From CAYRKQ01 sp964424985 (GTDB lineage Bacteria > Patescibacteriota > Saccharimonadia > Saccharimonadales > UBA7683), in assembly GCA_964424985.1 (NCBI GenBank), contig CAYRKQ010000016.1:1-22877 (forward strand): 22,877 nt of DNA, given 5' to 3'. The notes under the pieces are model-generated. The model did no database searches and had not been told where the DNA came from. It saw only the letters and a list, made by a program, of their open reading frames with translations. The translations under genes were made by a program, and so were the position numbers. Positions 7,050 through 14,629 of the stretch are shown one piece after another (the stretch's first letter is position 1; the number at the start of each line of letters is the position of its first letter).

Positions 7050-8348
7050 TTAGACGCTGAGGATCTTATTAAACTTTTCTTTTATCTTATTAGTGCGACC
7101 CTCGCTCCCTAATATGGTATCATATCCGACCCGCAGTAAGCCTAAGGCGGTAATGAGCGTGTGATCTGTTACTTCGCCCGTCGTATCCTTTACATCGGCT
7201 ACTTGCGCCGGGTTGATAAGTTCAATGGTGGGGCGCCGGGTAAAGGGCAGGTCTTTGTACCAATCTTGCTCTTTTAAGGCCGCGGTTAAGGGCTTTAAGC
7301 TGGCACCACCGCCACACAGCAGAATGCGCTTTGGCAGGTGATCGAGCGCCGTAAATTCACTGAGCGCCAGCTCGACACCATCCAGCCAGACCGCCAGTGT
7401 TTTGTCGATAGCTTTAAGACTTTTAGCTTTTTCATTGCCAGAAAGGTCGTTCTCTAACCCAAGCTGCAGCTTTATTTTTTCAGCCTGGGCATAATCAAGA
7501 TCAAGTTCATTACTGATTGTTTTGGTGAACGCCCGGCCGCCAATGCCGAACATACGCGTACCTTGCACGCCGCCATCGTCTACCACGGCAATATCGGTGG
7601 TACCGCCACCCACATCAATTAAAATTGCTGTAAAAGTACTTGAGGCGTCGGCGCCAATCACACTGCGTGAGACCGCAAAGGGTTCGGCCGCCACAGCAAT
7701 TAAATCAAGGTCAAGCTGCGTGGCAACGCGCTCTAACGCCCCGATATGCACCATGGGCGCAAAGGCCGTGTAAAGCTGCATGACAATTTCTTTGCCCTGA
7801 AAACCGATGGGGTTGCTGACTTTATACGTATCAATGTGGATTGAAACAATAGCGCTGTTTACCAGCTTCACCTCAACATCCTTTTTGCCGGTTTCCAGCT
7901 CCAGCTGTTTTTGAGCGCGTTCTAAGGTTCTGGTTTGAGCCCGGTCAATAATGAGCTCTATTTCGGTAGCATCAAGTGGTTTTTCCGCATTGGGTCGCTT
8001 ATATTTAATAGTGGTGGTGATGCCTTTTACGAGCTCGCCGGCAATACCAACAATTGCCTGACGTGGGCTGGCACCAGCCATTTCCTCGGCCTGCGCTAAG
8101 GCTTTTTCACAATTTGCCACCACACCAGCAATGTCGGCTACGGCTCCCGACTGCATATCGCTGAGGCTCTGGCGCGCGCGGCCAACACCAACCACCTCGA
8201 GTTCATCGTTGTTAATTTTGGCCACTACCGCCTTCACAAATTCGGTACCCACATCTAACCCGACAATAAACTTATCAGTGTTCTGACTCGGTAATCGGTC
8301 TTTGAGTTTGTCCTTAACGCCAGTGAGCTGTTTTATTTTGCCAAGCAT
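7050..8348 (-). CDS. Actin-like ATPase of the FtsA/PilM type
   Basis: A 432-residue member of the actin/Hsp70 ATPase fold. ATP-binding segments seen: phosphate 1 VGLDVGTEFVKAVV (29-42), phosphate 2 LIDVGGGTTDIAVV (243-256), adenosine LLCGGGASL (343-351). A region at about 125-200 (LDATEIELIIDRAQ... PIGFQGKEI) matches the SHS2/1C subdomain shared by FtsA and PilM. The C-terminus (NKIKEKFNKIL) is amphipathic, as in FtsA membrane tethers. FtsA links FtsZ to the membrane and PilM is the cytoplasmic ring of type IV pili; no pilN/O or ftsZ is present here to decide. It is the first gene of a probable operon with the baseplate-J-like protein, ruvX and mltG. The -10 TATAAT lies 11 bases before ATG 8348. 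Confidence 0.85.
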   Translation of the reverse strand: MLGKIKQLTGVKDKLKDRLPSQNTDKFIVGLDVGTEFVKAVVAKINNDELEVVGVGRARQSLSDMQSGAVADIAGVVANCEKALAQAEEMAGASPRQAIVGIAGELVKGITTTIKYKRPNAEKPLDATEIELIIDRAQTRTLERAQKQLELETGKKDVEVKLVNSAIVSIHIDTYKVSNPIGFQGKEIVMQLYTAFAPMVHIGALERVATQLDLDLIAVAAEPFAVSRSVIGADASSTFTAILIDVGGGTTDIAVVDDGGVQGTRMFGIGGRAFTKTISNELDLDYAQAEKIKLQLGLENDLSGNEKAKSLKAIDKTLAVWLDGVELALSEFTALDHLPKRILLCGGGASLKPLTAALKEQDWYKDLPFTRRPTIELINPAQVADVKDTTGEVTDHTLITALGLLRVGYDTILGSEGRTNKIKEKFNKILSV

Positions 8349-8359
8349 AATCAGTTACG

Positions 8360-8365
8360 ATTATA
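8360..8365 (-). promoter_or_regulatory. Extended -10 (TGG-TATAAT) before the FtsA/PilM-like gene
   Basis: TATAAT ends 11 bases before ATG 8348 and no Shine-Dalgarno is present between them, so the transcript would carry only about 4-5 leader bases. Confidence 0.5.
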
Positions 8366-8378
8366 CCATGCCTGAAGC

Positions 8379-8768
8379 CTAACCTATAAGTGGTAGTGAA
8401 TCGTTGGTCTTCACTAACTTAACATGCATGATTGTCGCAAGCTCTCCAACCACATAGTCAACATCTAACTTAGTTAAAATTTCCGTGGAAGAATGGAGTT
8501 GTCTAATCGAGGAGGTCGCCTCGAGAGTCGGGTCTTCTGCGCTAAAATAATCTTCTAGTGCAGGCGAGAGAGCGCAGTTCAAGGCGCGGTTCATGTTAAA
8601 TCGTTCGTACCCTGGCTCAACATCCTGGAGATGCCATGCAATCCATAAGCCAGTCTCATTTTTTCGTGCACCTATCGGTCTAGCAGTACCGTGCTGCGGC
8701 TTAACGTCGTCCAAATCAAGTCTCTGCAATTGTTCACTGAAAGAATCTGATAATTTTTTCTTACTCAC
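8379..8768 (-). CDS. Hypothetical protein, 129 residues
   Basis: No family recognised. The protein is soluble, with a charged N-terminus (MSKKKLSDSFSEQL) and no signal or membrane segment. GTG 8768 is the start: AGAGG lies 5 bases upstream, and the overlapping ATG (8770) is followed at once by TGA. It lies between alaS and the FtsA/PilM-like gene and has its own promoter with a normal leader. The sense-strand frame is intact and the ribosome site convincing, so I consider it a real gene of unknown role. Confidence 0.65.
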   Translation of the reverse strand: MSKKKLSDSFSEQLQRLDLDDVKPQHGTARPIGARKNETGLWIAWHLQDVEPGYERFNMNRALNCALSPALEDYFSAEDPTLEATSSIRQLHSSTEILTKLDVDYVVGELATIMHVKLVKTNDSLPLIG

Positions 8769-8799
8769 ATTACCTCTGTAAAGTTAATAGCAAGAGGAA

Positions 8800-8827
8800 A
8801 TTATACGCTTTTTTTCAGTTATTGCAA
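8800..8827 (-). promoter_or_regulatory. Promoter of the 129-residue protein (TTGCAA-16-TATAAT)
   Basis: TTGCAA (8822-8827) and TATAAT (8800-8805) are 16 bases apart and overlap the end of alaS. The leader to GTG 8768 is about 25 bases and carries AGAGG, in contrast to the leaderless pattern of neighbouring genes. Confidence 0.55.
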
Positions 8828-10723
8828 GACTGCTTTGATGCGGCGGATGCCGGCGGATGAAGCTTCTTCTTTTTTGATCTTGAACGTTTTGCTGTCTTCA
8901 AAAAGCTGCAAGGTGTGGTCAACGTGGGGGCCACCGCAGATTTCAAAACTGAATGGACGTTCTTTTTCATCTGATTTTGGATCTTTCATAGAATACACCT
9001 TAACCGTGTCGCCGTAACGGTCGCCGAACTGTCCAAGCGCGCCGAGCTTGCCAGTAGCCTCTTTAGTAGGGTATTCCTTCCAGCTCACTTGAAGGTCTTT
9101 AGCGATCTGTTCATTAACAATTTTCTCAACTTCATCCAGCTGTTCACGGGTCACTTTTTCAGGATGACTAAAATCAAACCGCAACCGCTCTTCGGTAATA
9201 TTAGATCCGCGCTGAATCACGTGATCACCCAGCACATCCCGCAGCGCCTGATACATAAGGTGCGTGGCAGTATGATACTTTTTATGAATCAACTGCTGCC
9301 CACCAAGCCCCCCTTTAAATGTTCCCTTTGTAGCCGTCCTGGAGCGTTCGCGTTGCGCTTGCATTGCAGCTTCAAACTCATCTTTCCAGTTATCACTAAT
9401 ATTAACTTGGCGAATCCCACACTCTTCAACGGTAAGCTCTTGCGGAAAGCCGTAGGTATCGTACAATTTGAAAATATCCGCTCCGTCCAAGTGTGTTTTT
9501 GAGTTGGCCATTTTCTCTAACTCTCGCAGACCCTTTTTTAATGTCTGGCGAAAGATTTTCTCTTCTTTTTCAAGAACCGACACAGTTGTTTCGTAATTTG
9601 CACTAACTTCAGGGTAATCTTCCCCGTAAATCTCGCGTACTACGGGAGCCAGCTGACTGACTAAGTTCTGTGTTAGCCCTAAATCAAGACCAAACTTTAT
9701 AGCCCGGCGAATCAGACGTCGTAAAACGTATCCTTGACCGTTATTACTTGGCACCACTCCATCGGTGGCTAGCCAAACTGAGCTTTTAATATGATCTGTA
9801 ATAACCCGGAAGGCTTTGGTATTTTCCGTATACTTTTTACCAGAAAGAAGCTCGATTTGATCGTTTATCGGCTTGGCAAGATCAATGGCAGATATGTCCG
9901 GCTTACCAAGAGAGGCCATGGCCAAACGCTCTAAACCAGCACCGTGATCAATATTCGGGGCTTTAAGAAGTTCGAATTCAGTTGGGGAATTCTTACGATA
10001 TCCCATAAATACATTGTTGCCAATTTCTGAAAATTGAGCTGAACTAGAAGCTGGGTGAACCTTGCCCAAGGCAGGATCATGATATTCTTCGCCAAAATCA
10101 AAAAACATTTCTGAGCATGGGCCGCAAGGGTCACCAATTGGTGTCCCCTCTTCATTCCCACCACGTGACCACCAGTTTTCTTTGCCTTCGTAAAGAAATA
10201 TTCGTCCACCCTGCATCCCGAGTTTGTCGCCATTTTCAGACGTTCCAAGATCAACTACCTTTGCATCAATGCCCCGTTTTTCAAATTCTGTCTGCCATAG
10301 CTCAATGGCTTCGTCGTCTTTCGAAATCCCGAGTTTCGTGTTGCCAACATAGACGGTTACATACACCCGCGCAGGATCGAGCTTAATCTCATCAAATAAA
10401 AATTCGGCCATCCATGGAATTTGTTCTTTTTTAAAGTAGTCTCCTAAGCTCCAGTTACCGAGCATTTCAAAGGAAGTCAGATGTTCACTATCTCCCACTT
10501 CATCAATATCCACTGCCCGAAAAACAACTTGAGAATCAGCGATTCTTGTCACCCCACCAGGATATTCTTCACCAAGCAGATAGGGTACCATCGGCTGCAT
10601 CCCTGAGCCAGTAAAGAGAGTTGTCGGATCATCTTGAGGCACTAGAGATGCCCGCGGAACAATTTTATGACCACGTTTCTTAAAGAACTCCAAATACTTT
10701 CGTCGAATTTCCTGTGCATTCAT
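8819..10723 (-). CDS. alaS: Alanyl-tRNA synthetase, short form without C-Ala
   Basis: A 634-residue class II synthetase that charges tRNA-Ala. The N-terminus carries the catalytic core (RRKYLEFFKKRGH; TSFEMLGNWSLGDYFKK; a PCGPCSEMFFD stretch). The editing domain has the zinc ligands HTATH (H484, H488) and CGGPH (C596, H600), which remove mischarged Ser/Gly. The chain ends soon after the editing domain (SSAGIRRIKAVLQ), so the DHHA1/C-Ala region of the usual 870-residue enzyme is absent, as in other reduced genomes. It starts 24 bases after the mnmA stop. An extended -10 (TGT-TATAAT) ends exactly 7 bases before ATG 10723 and no Shine-Dalgarno is present, so it may have a leaderless transcript of its own. 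Confidence 0.97.
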   Translation of the reverse strand: MNAQEIRRKYLEFFKKRGHKIVPRASLVPQDDPTTLFTGSGMQPMVPYLLGEEYPGGVTRIADSQVVFRAVDIDEVGDSEHLTSFEMLGNWSLGDYFKKEQIPWMAEFLFDEIKLDPARVYVTVYVGNTKLGISKDDEAIELWQTEFEKRGIDAKVVDLGTSENGDKLGMQGGRIFLYEGKENWWSRGGNEEGTPIGDPCGPCSEMFFDFGEEYHDPALGKVHPASSSAQFSEIGNNVFMGYRKNSPTEFELLKAPNIDHGAGLERLAMASLGKPDISAIDLAKPINDQIELLSGKKYTENTKAFRVITDHIKSSVWLATDGVVPSNNGQGYVLRRLIRRAIKFGLDLGLTQNLVSQLAPVVREIYGEDYPEVSANYETTVSVLEKEEKIFRQTLKKGLRELEKMANSKTHLDGADIFKLYDTYGFPQELTVEECGIRQVNISDNWKDEFEAAMQAQRERSRTATKGTFKGGLGGQQLIHKKYHTATHLMYQALRDVLGDHVIQRGSNITEERLRFDFSHPEKVTREQLDEVEKIVNEQIAKDLQVSWKEYPTKEATGKLGALGQFGDRYGDTVKVYSMKDPKSDEKERPFSFEICGGPHVDHTLQLFEDSKTFKIKKEEASSAGIRRIKAVLQ

Positions 10724-10730
10724 TTTGTTT

Positions 10731-10736
10731 ATTATA
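10731..10736 (-). promoter_or_regulatory. Extended -10 (TGT-TATAAT) 7 bases before alaS
   Basis: The hexamer ends 7 bases before ATG 10723 (spacer AAACAAA, no Shine-Dalgarno). Transcription would start at or next to the A of the ATG. No good -35 is seen, but the TGn extension can compensate. Confidence 0.55.
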
Positions 10737-10747
10737 ACAGATAAAAG

Positions 10748-11968
10748 CTAGGTAATGATACCGCCGCCAAGGCAGGTTTCACCATCGTAAAACACTGCTG
10801 ATTGGCCTGGCGTGAGGGCGCGGATTTCATCTTTCAGTTTCACTTTCACGACGTCATTGACTTGCTCAATGAGACACTCAACCAATGGTGCACGATGTCG
10901 TGTTCTTACTTTGAGTTGGAAGTTGGAAGTTGGAAGTTGGAAGTTGGAATTAATCCAATGAATATCGCTGACTTTGAATTCTTTTTGCCATAATTTGCCG
11001 TCATTTAGATCCGTAGTGACGTAAACTTCGTTTTTCTGCATGTCTTTATGGGTAACGTAATATGGCATGCCGCCGCCAACATCTAAGCCATGGCGTTGAC
11101 CGATTGTGTAGAAGATTGCCCCGTCATGCTGGCCAATTATCTTACCTGAGTCTTTTTCAACAATATTGCCAGGTTCAGTTTTTACAAAGTTTTTTAGGAA
11201 GTCTTTTATGCCAATTTGACCGACAAAACAGATGCCGACTGAGTCTTTCTTCTCGGCCGTGATGAGTCCCAGCTCTTTGGCTTTTTTGCGAACATCTGGT
11301 TTCTTCATTTCACCAAGTGGAAAAAGTGTTTTACTGAGCGCCTCCTCGGTCACTCGGTAGAGGAAGTAAGTTTGGTCTTTGTTGGTATCTACAGCTTGCT
11401 GTAGATAGAAGTTAGATTTTTGATTATTAATTATTGAAGAAGAAATTATCTCGCTTGGCTCAGATTGATCGACTGGATCCCCGATCAAGCCGGGGATGAC
11501 AGCCTGCGACTGTTTTGTATTTTGGTTATTTGTATTTGGGGTTGGTTTGTTATTTGTTATTTGGGATTTGGGATTTGGAGCGTTAGCGATTCTGGCGTAA
11601 TGTCCAGTGGCGATCAGGTCAGCTCCGTCTTCCAGCGCGGTTTCTAAAAACAGCTTAAACTTTACTTCTTGATTGCACATAATATCCGGGTTTGGTGTAC
11701 GGCCAGCCTGAAACTCTTCGATCATGTAGTCAACGACTTTTTGTTTATACTCTTTTTGGAAATCAAAAATCTTGAAGGGGATGCCGAGCTGTACGGCCAC
11801 TCGCTTAGCATCGGCTAAATCTTCACGCCAAGGGCACTTAAAACCAGGTAAATCCTGCGCCCAATTCTTCATAAACACACCAGTGACATCATAGCCCTGT
11901 TCTTTTAGCAGCGCCGCCGTCACTGAACTATCAACCCCACCAGACATCCCAACATACACCGTACTCAT
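10748..11968 (-). CDS. mnmA: tRNA-specific 2-thiouridylase MnmA carrying repeat-derived insertions
   Basis: MnmA thiolates U34 of tRNA Lys, Glu and Gln. Motifs: GMSGGVDSS (PP-loop, ATP), NPDIMCNQEVKF with Cys98 and GICFVGQ with Cys247 (the two catalytic cysteines), and NKDQTYFLYR. The order is that of the family, but about 50 extra residues (about 130-186) lie between HYARI and LQQAVDTNKDQ, where E. coli MnmA has a short loop. They are encoded by low-complexity and palindromic repeat DNA (11411-11587). A second loop (NSNFQLPTSNFQL) is encoded by a 7-base tandem repeat (10914-10948). The frame is intact, so the enzyme is probably functional. ATG 11968 follows GAGAGGG by 5 bases. The sulfur donor may be the cysteine desulfurase at 12738-13883. 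Confidence 0.95.
   Translation of the reverse strand: MSTVYVGMSGGVDSSVTAALLKEQGYDVTGVFMKNWAQDLPGFKCPWREDLADAKRVAVQLGIPFKIFDFQKEYKQKVVDYMIEEFQAGRTPNPDIMCNQEVKFKLFLETALEDGADLIATGHYARIANAPNPKSQITNNKPTPNTNNQNTKQSQAVIPGLIGDPVDQSEPSEIISSSIINNQKSNFYLQQAVDTNKDQTYFLYRVTEEALSKTLFPLGEMKKPDVRKKAKELGLITAEKKDSVGICFVGQIGIKDFLKNFVKTEPGNIVEKDSGKIIGQHDGAIFYTIGQRHGLDVGGGMPYYVTHKDMQKNEVYVTTDLNDGKLWQKEFKVSDIHWINSNFQLPTSNFQLKVRTRHRAPLVECLIEQVNDVVKVKLKDEIRALTPGQSAVFYDGETCLGGGIIT
10914..10948. repeat. Tandem repeat, 5 x 7 bp (AGTTGGA), inside mnmA
   Basis: Five perfect copies of AGTTGGA. Since 7 is not a multiple of 3, the protein period is 7 residues over 21 bases (SNFQLPT, SNFQL). It is likely to change length by slippage, and most length changes would break the mnmA frame. 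Confidence 0.95.
11411..11587. repeat. Composite repeat insertion inside mnmA
   Basis: This stretch encodes the extra loop of MnmA. On the plus strand it has a T/G-rich low-complexity block with alternating TTATTTG and GGGATTTGG units (about 11512-11577), a 28-base palindromic element (11473-11500), and an AT-rich block (about 11411-11450). Its base composition is unlike the gene around it, and it stays in frame with no stop. Confidence 0.85.
11473..11500. repeat. Palindromic repeat copy B, within mnmA
   Basis: CTGGATCCCC...GGGGATGAC, 28 bases with arms ATCCCCG and CGGGGAT, the same family as copies A, C, D, E and F. In the mnmA frame it encodes VIPGLIGDP. Confidence 0.9.
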
Positions 11969-11988
11969 CAAGCCCTCTCTTTAATTTC

Positions 11989-12019
11989 AAGGATAGACCT
12001 TGAAACAAGGTTTATCCTT
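11989..12019. repeat. Inverted repeat in the mnmA leader
   Basis: AAGGATAGACCTTG (11989-12002) and CAAGGTTTATCCTT (12006-12019) form a 14-base stem with one mismatch and a 3-base loop. It lies 21 bases upstream of mnmA and just after the DUF218 gene. No T-run follows on the minus strand, so it could be an operator, an RNA processing site or another mobile palindrome rather than a terminator. Confidence 0.75.
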
Positions 12020-12034
12020 GTATAATAGGGGTTT

Positions 12035-12583
12035 TTAGAGGACATTTTTAACCACTTCACCCACTGTTATCCACCAGCCGTAGGGGGTTAGCCACCAGGT
12101 GCGGACATTCCAATTTTTATCTTTTGCCGGAGCGTCAATAATCTGGGCTTTTGGCAGCGCCTCTTGCAGCTCAGTGTGGGCACGTTTTTGGTGGTATTGG
12201 CTCGTGACTAGAATGATTTTTTCACTGCCACCAAGAATTTGTTTTACCCCTTTGGCGTTTTCTTTAGTGTCGCGCGAGGCTTCATCAATGACAATACTCT
12301 GGGCTGGTACGCCGCTCTTCAACGCCTGCTCCTTCATAACTTTGGCATTACTGGGGCTGCGCGGATCTTTGGCAGCTCCTGAAAATACCAATAAAGGAGC
12401 GTATTCTTGCTGATAGAGCGCAATTGCTTTGGCGGTTCGTGAGCTTGTATCACCACCACTGACTGCCACAATAGCGTCAGCTTTTTCCAGTGAATCTTCA
12501 GTAGCCAAGTAACGACCAACGCCAAAAATCAACAAACTAAACGTTGCTCCAATCGCTACTAAAAATAAAATAAACTTACTCAC
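12035..12583 (-). CDS. DUF218 (YdcF/SanA-like) membrane protein
   Basis: A 182-residue protein with one N-terminal membrane segment (FILFLVAIGATFSLLIFGVG) and a DUF218 domain: ADAIVAVSGGDTSSRT, then LLVFSGAA, then DTKENAKG, then IILVTSQYHQKRA. SanA/YdcF proteins affect envelope permeability in enterobacteria; the chemical role is not established. An open frame extends to 12619, but the upstream codons contain the -10 box itself, so GTG 12583 (VSKFILF) is the better start. TATAAT with a TGG extension ends 9 bases before it. It lies between the cysteine desulfurase and mnmA. Confidence 0.85.
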   Translation of the reverse strand: MSKFILFLVAIGATFSLLIFGVGRYLATEDSLEKADAIVAVSGGDTSSRTAKAIALYQQEYAPLLVFSGAAKDPRSPSNAKVMKEQALKSGVPAQSIVIDEASRDTKENAKGVKQILGGSEKIILVTSQYHQKRAHTELQEALPKAQIIDAPAKDKNWNVRTWWLTPYGWWITVGEVVKNVL

Positions 12584-12592
12584 TATCTTCTT

Positions 12593-12598
12593 ATTATA
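12593..12598 (-). promoter_or_regulatory. Extended -10 (TGG-TATAAT) before the DUF218 gene
   Basis: TATAAT ends 9 bases before GTG 12583. If used, it excludes the longer frame from 12619 and leaves a leader of only 2-3 bases. Confidence 0.5.
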
Positions 12599-12627
12599 CC
12601 AATCTTGATTCAGAACCACCCCACCTC

Positions 12628-12691
12628 GTCATCCCGAACTTGATTCGGGATCCAATTAATTGATTAGATTCTGAATCAAGTTCAGAATGAC
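12628..12691. repeat. Pair of palindromic repeats, copy C (intergenic)
   Basis: GTCATCCCGAA...TTCGGGATCC (12628-12653) is followed by ATTCTGAA-TCAAG-TTCAGAAT-GAC (12668-12691). Each is a hairpin and they lie in opposite orientation. A further GTCATTCTGA fragment lies at 12718-12727. Together they fill the gap between the cysteine desulfurase and the DUF218 gene. Confidence 0.85.
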
Positions 12692-12737
12692 AATCAAGAG
12701 CGTTCCGTGAAGTGAAAGTCATTCTGATCTTGGTTAT

Positions 12738-13883
12738 TTACCGGTGAAACACACTATTTATTATCTCGGCCGCTCGTAAAATTTCTGTTTCAGTAGTTGG
12801 TGCTCCCAGTGTTATGCGCAGTGAGCTAGAAGCTTGGTCTGAACTAAATCCGCAAGCCAGCAGTACATGGCTTGGCTCGTCACTACTTGCCGTGCACGCA
12901 CTTCCGGTAGCTACCATGAGACCAGCCTCGTCGAGTTCCATCAGAAGGCGCTCGCCATCTGCACCCGGAATAATGATATTGAGATTATTCGGTAACCGCT
13001 TGATTTTATGACCGTTCAGGGTAACGCCTTTAATGTTTTGCGATAGTGTCGCAAAAAGTGTATCTCGTAATTTTGCCACTCTTTTGGCCTCGGTTTTTCG
13101 AATGGCTTGAACGTTTTGCAACATTGTCGCAAAAGAGGCGAGCGCAGCTACATTTTCAGTGCCACTTCTGAGACCATCTTCTTGCCCACCCCCGTGAATG
13201 AGACTCTTGAGCGGCACGCCGCTACGTACGTACAAACAGCCACTCTGCTTCATGGCGTAGATTTTACCCCCGTTAAGGGTCATTAAATCTACGCCAAGTC
13301 GCGACACTGACAGATCAAGGTAGTTAGCCGCCTGGCAGGCATCAGTATGAATATACAAAGGCATTTTATTGCCAGAGTCTAATCTTTGTGTTCTAACGGT
13401 CTTTACAAGCTCTGTAAGCTGTTTTATAGGTTGGATCGTACCAATCTCGTTATTGGCATACATCACGCTTACAAGCACCGTGTGGGGTGTTATACGTGAT
13501 TTTACTGCCTCCAGATCAAGAATACCGTTTTTGTCGACTGGTATAATCTGATATTTGAACTGTTTAGCAGTCTCCAAAACCGATTCATGTTCAATAGCCG
13601 AGATGACGATGTCACCGTCTGGAAATTGGCTCATAACACCAGCAATTGCCAGGTTATTGGCTTCGGTTCCGCCAGCCGTGAAGATAATTTCTTGATCTTT
13701 TGCACCGAGCACATCTGCTACTGTGCCTCGAAATGCCTCAACGTCTTTTCTGACCTCCCGCGCTGCTTGGTACACGGCCGAAGGGTTAAAAAAACGTTCA
13801 TTCAGATACGGCTGCGTAGCTTTGATGGCTTCATCGGCCATCGGTGTGGCCGCCGCATAATCGAGATAAATTGACTTCTTCAT
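12738..13883 (-). CDS. Cysteine desulfurase (NifS/IscS type)
   Basis: A 381-residue PLP enzyme that releases sulfur from cysteine as a persulfide. Motifs: YLDYAAATP at the N-terminus, AGGTEANN (70-77), IEHESV with His99, HTDACQAANY, the PLP lysine K207 in NGGKIYAMK (the common SSHK is GGK here), a GGGQE.GLRSGTEN block, and the persulfide cysteine C330 in ATGSACTASSDEPSHVL. mnmA lies two genes downstream on the same strand, which suggests that this enzyme supplies MnmA (as YrvO does in Bacillus); a role in Fe-S assembly is also possible, but no scaffold gene is present here. A -10 (TGG-TACAAT) ends 7 bases before ATG 13883. Confidence 0.95.
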   Translation of the reverse strand: MKKSIYLDYAAATPMADEAIKATQPYLNERFFNPSAVYQAAREVRKDVEAFRGTVADVLGAKDQEIIFTAGGTEANNLAIAGVMSQFPDGDIVISAIEHESVLETAKQFKYQIIPVDKNGILDLEAVKSRITPHTVLVSVMYANNEIGTIQPIKQLTELVKTVRTQRLDSGNKMPLYIHTDACQAANYLDLSVSRLGVDLMTLNGGKIYAMKQSGCLYVRSGVPLKSLIHGGGQEDGLRSGTENVAALASFATMLQNVQAIRKTEAKRVAKLRDTLFATLSQNIKGVTLNGHKIKRLPNNLNIIIPGADGERLLMELDEAGLMVATGSACTASSDEPSHVLLACGFSSDQASSSLRITLGAPTTETEILRAAEIINSVFHR

Positions 13884-13890
13884 ACCTGTT

Positions 13891-13896
13891 ATTGTA
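13891..13896 (-). promoter_or_regulatory. Extended -10 (TGG-TACAAT) 7 bases before the cysteine desulfurase
   Basis: TACAAT, spacer AACAGGT, then ATG 13883. The spacing is the same as at alaS, the laccase-domain gene and the vanY-like gene. Confidence 0.55.
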
Positions 13897-13911
13897 CCAA
13901 TATTGGAGTGT

Positions 13912-14334
13912 CTAGCCTAAGGCCGGGGCTTGCACACCGTAGACTTGACGTGACACTTCGGTGTAGTAGGCCAATATGGCGTCGTTAAATCGTTTGAGCT
14001 CTTCACCGCTCAGCTTGGTGTATTGGCCACCATTGACTCGTTTTAAGATACCACTGGGGTCAATTTCGTAATTTACCGTGAACTGCTGGCGCTGACCATG
14101 TTCGTCTTTCCAGCTTTCGTGCCAGATCCAGGTGTGTCTATCTAAGCAGAAAAACTCGCGCTCGTGACCACTGGGGATTGGCCCCAAAACGCGCGCACCA
14201 ACAAGCGCCTCGCGGCTGAGATACTTTTTACGGTGCTCATAACTAAAAGGCGCTGCTTTAAAGAGCATTGTCCATGAGCCGACTACTTGAGCGGCTTGCT
14301 TACCAAACACAATTTCGGTGAGTTTACGCAGCAA
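13912..14334 (-). CDS. Hypothetical protein, about 140 residues
   Basis: No family recognised with confidence. The C-terminal two-thirds are ordered and rich in aromatic residues (FFCLDRHTWIWHESW, FTVNYEIDPSGILKRV, GGQYTKLSGEELKRFNDAI), suggesting a small globular domain with beta strands then a helix. There is no signal or membrane segment. TTG 14334 is my start: AGGAG lies 9 bases upstream and it overlaps the last codons of the upstream gene by 11 bases, typical of translational coupling. ATG 14367 is an alternative without a Shine-Dalgarno. It probably functions with the 101-residue protein encoded just upstream. Confidence 0.65.
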   Translation of the reverse strand: MLRKLTEIVFGKQAAQVVGSWTMLFKAAPFSYEHRKKYLSREALVGARVLGPIPSGHEREFFCLDRHTWIWHESWKDEHGQRQQFTVNYEIDPSGILKRVNGGQYTKLSGEELKRFNDAILAYYTEVSRQVYGVQAPALG

Positions 14335-14629
14335 GATCGTAATCTCCTGCCCGTAAACGCTGGGCATCAGTGTGCATTTCACGTTGTTGCAATCGGTCAA
14401 ACCAATCGGCAATCTGCGTGGCGCTCATTACTACTTGATGCGGATCGAGCTCAACTGCAGAAACTGCTACTTCTGGCGTGGTGACAGGGGTCTGGTCTTC
14501 AAACAACGCATCAATGTGAGCTCGTTGCAGGCGGACAAATTTTTCAGGGTTATGGCTGGCGGTTACTTCAATGGAGTCCGAAAAGTGTTCGGGCGTTTGC
14601 GGTTGTTGTTCTGGCAACAGTTGATTCAT
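14324..14629 (-). CDS. Hypothetical protein, 101 residues
   Basis: No family recognised. It is acidic and Gln/Glu/Pro-rich at the N-terminus (MNQLLPEQQPQTPEH), then probably helical (QIADWFDRLQQREMHTDAQRLRA). ATG 14629 has AGGAG 3-4 bases upstream. The gene overlaps the 3' end of tatD by 62 bases and the next unknown gene by 11 bases, so tatD and the two small genes look like one operon. Confidence 0.6.
   Translation of the reverse strand: MNQLLPEQQPQTPEHFSDSIEVTASHNPEKFVRLQRAHIDALFEDQTPVTTPEVAVSAVELDPHQVVMSATQIADWFDRLQQREMHTDAQRLRAGDYDLAA

Noticed and set aside
10748..11968. mnmA as a pseudogene because of its foreign segments
   Set aside because: The frame is intact, both catalytic cysteines and the PP-loop are present, and the inserts are multiples of 3.
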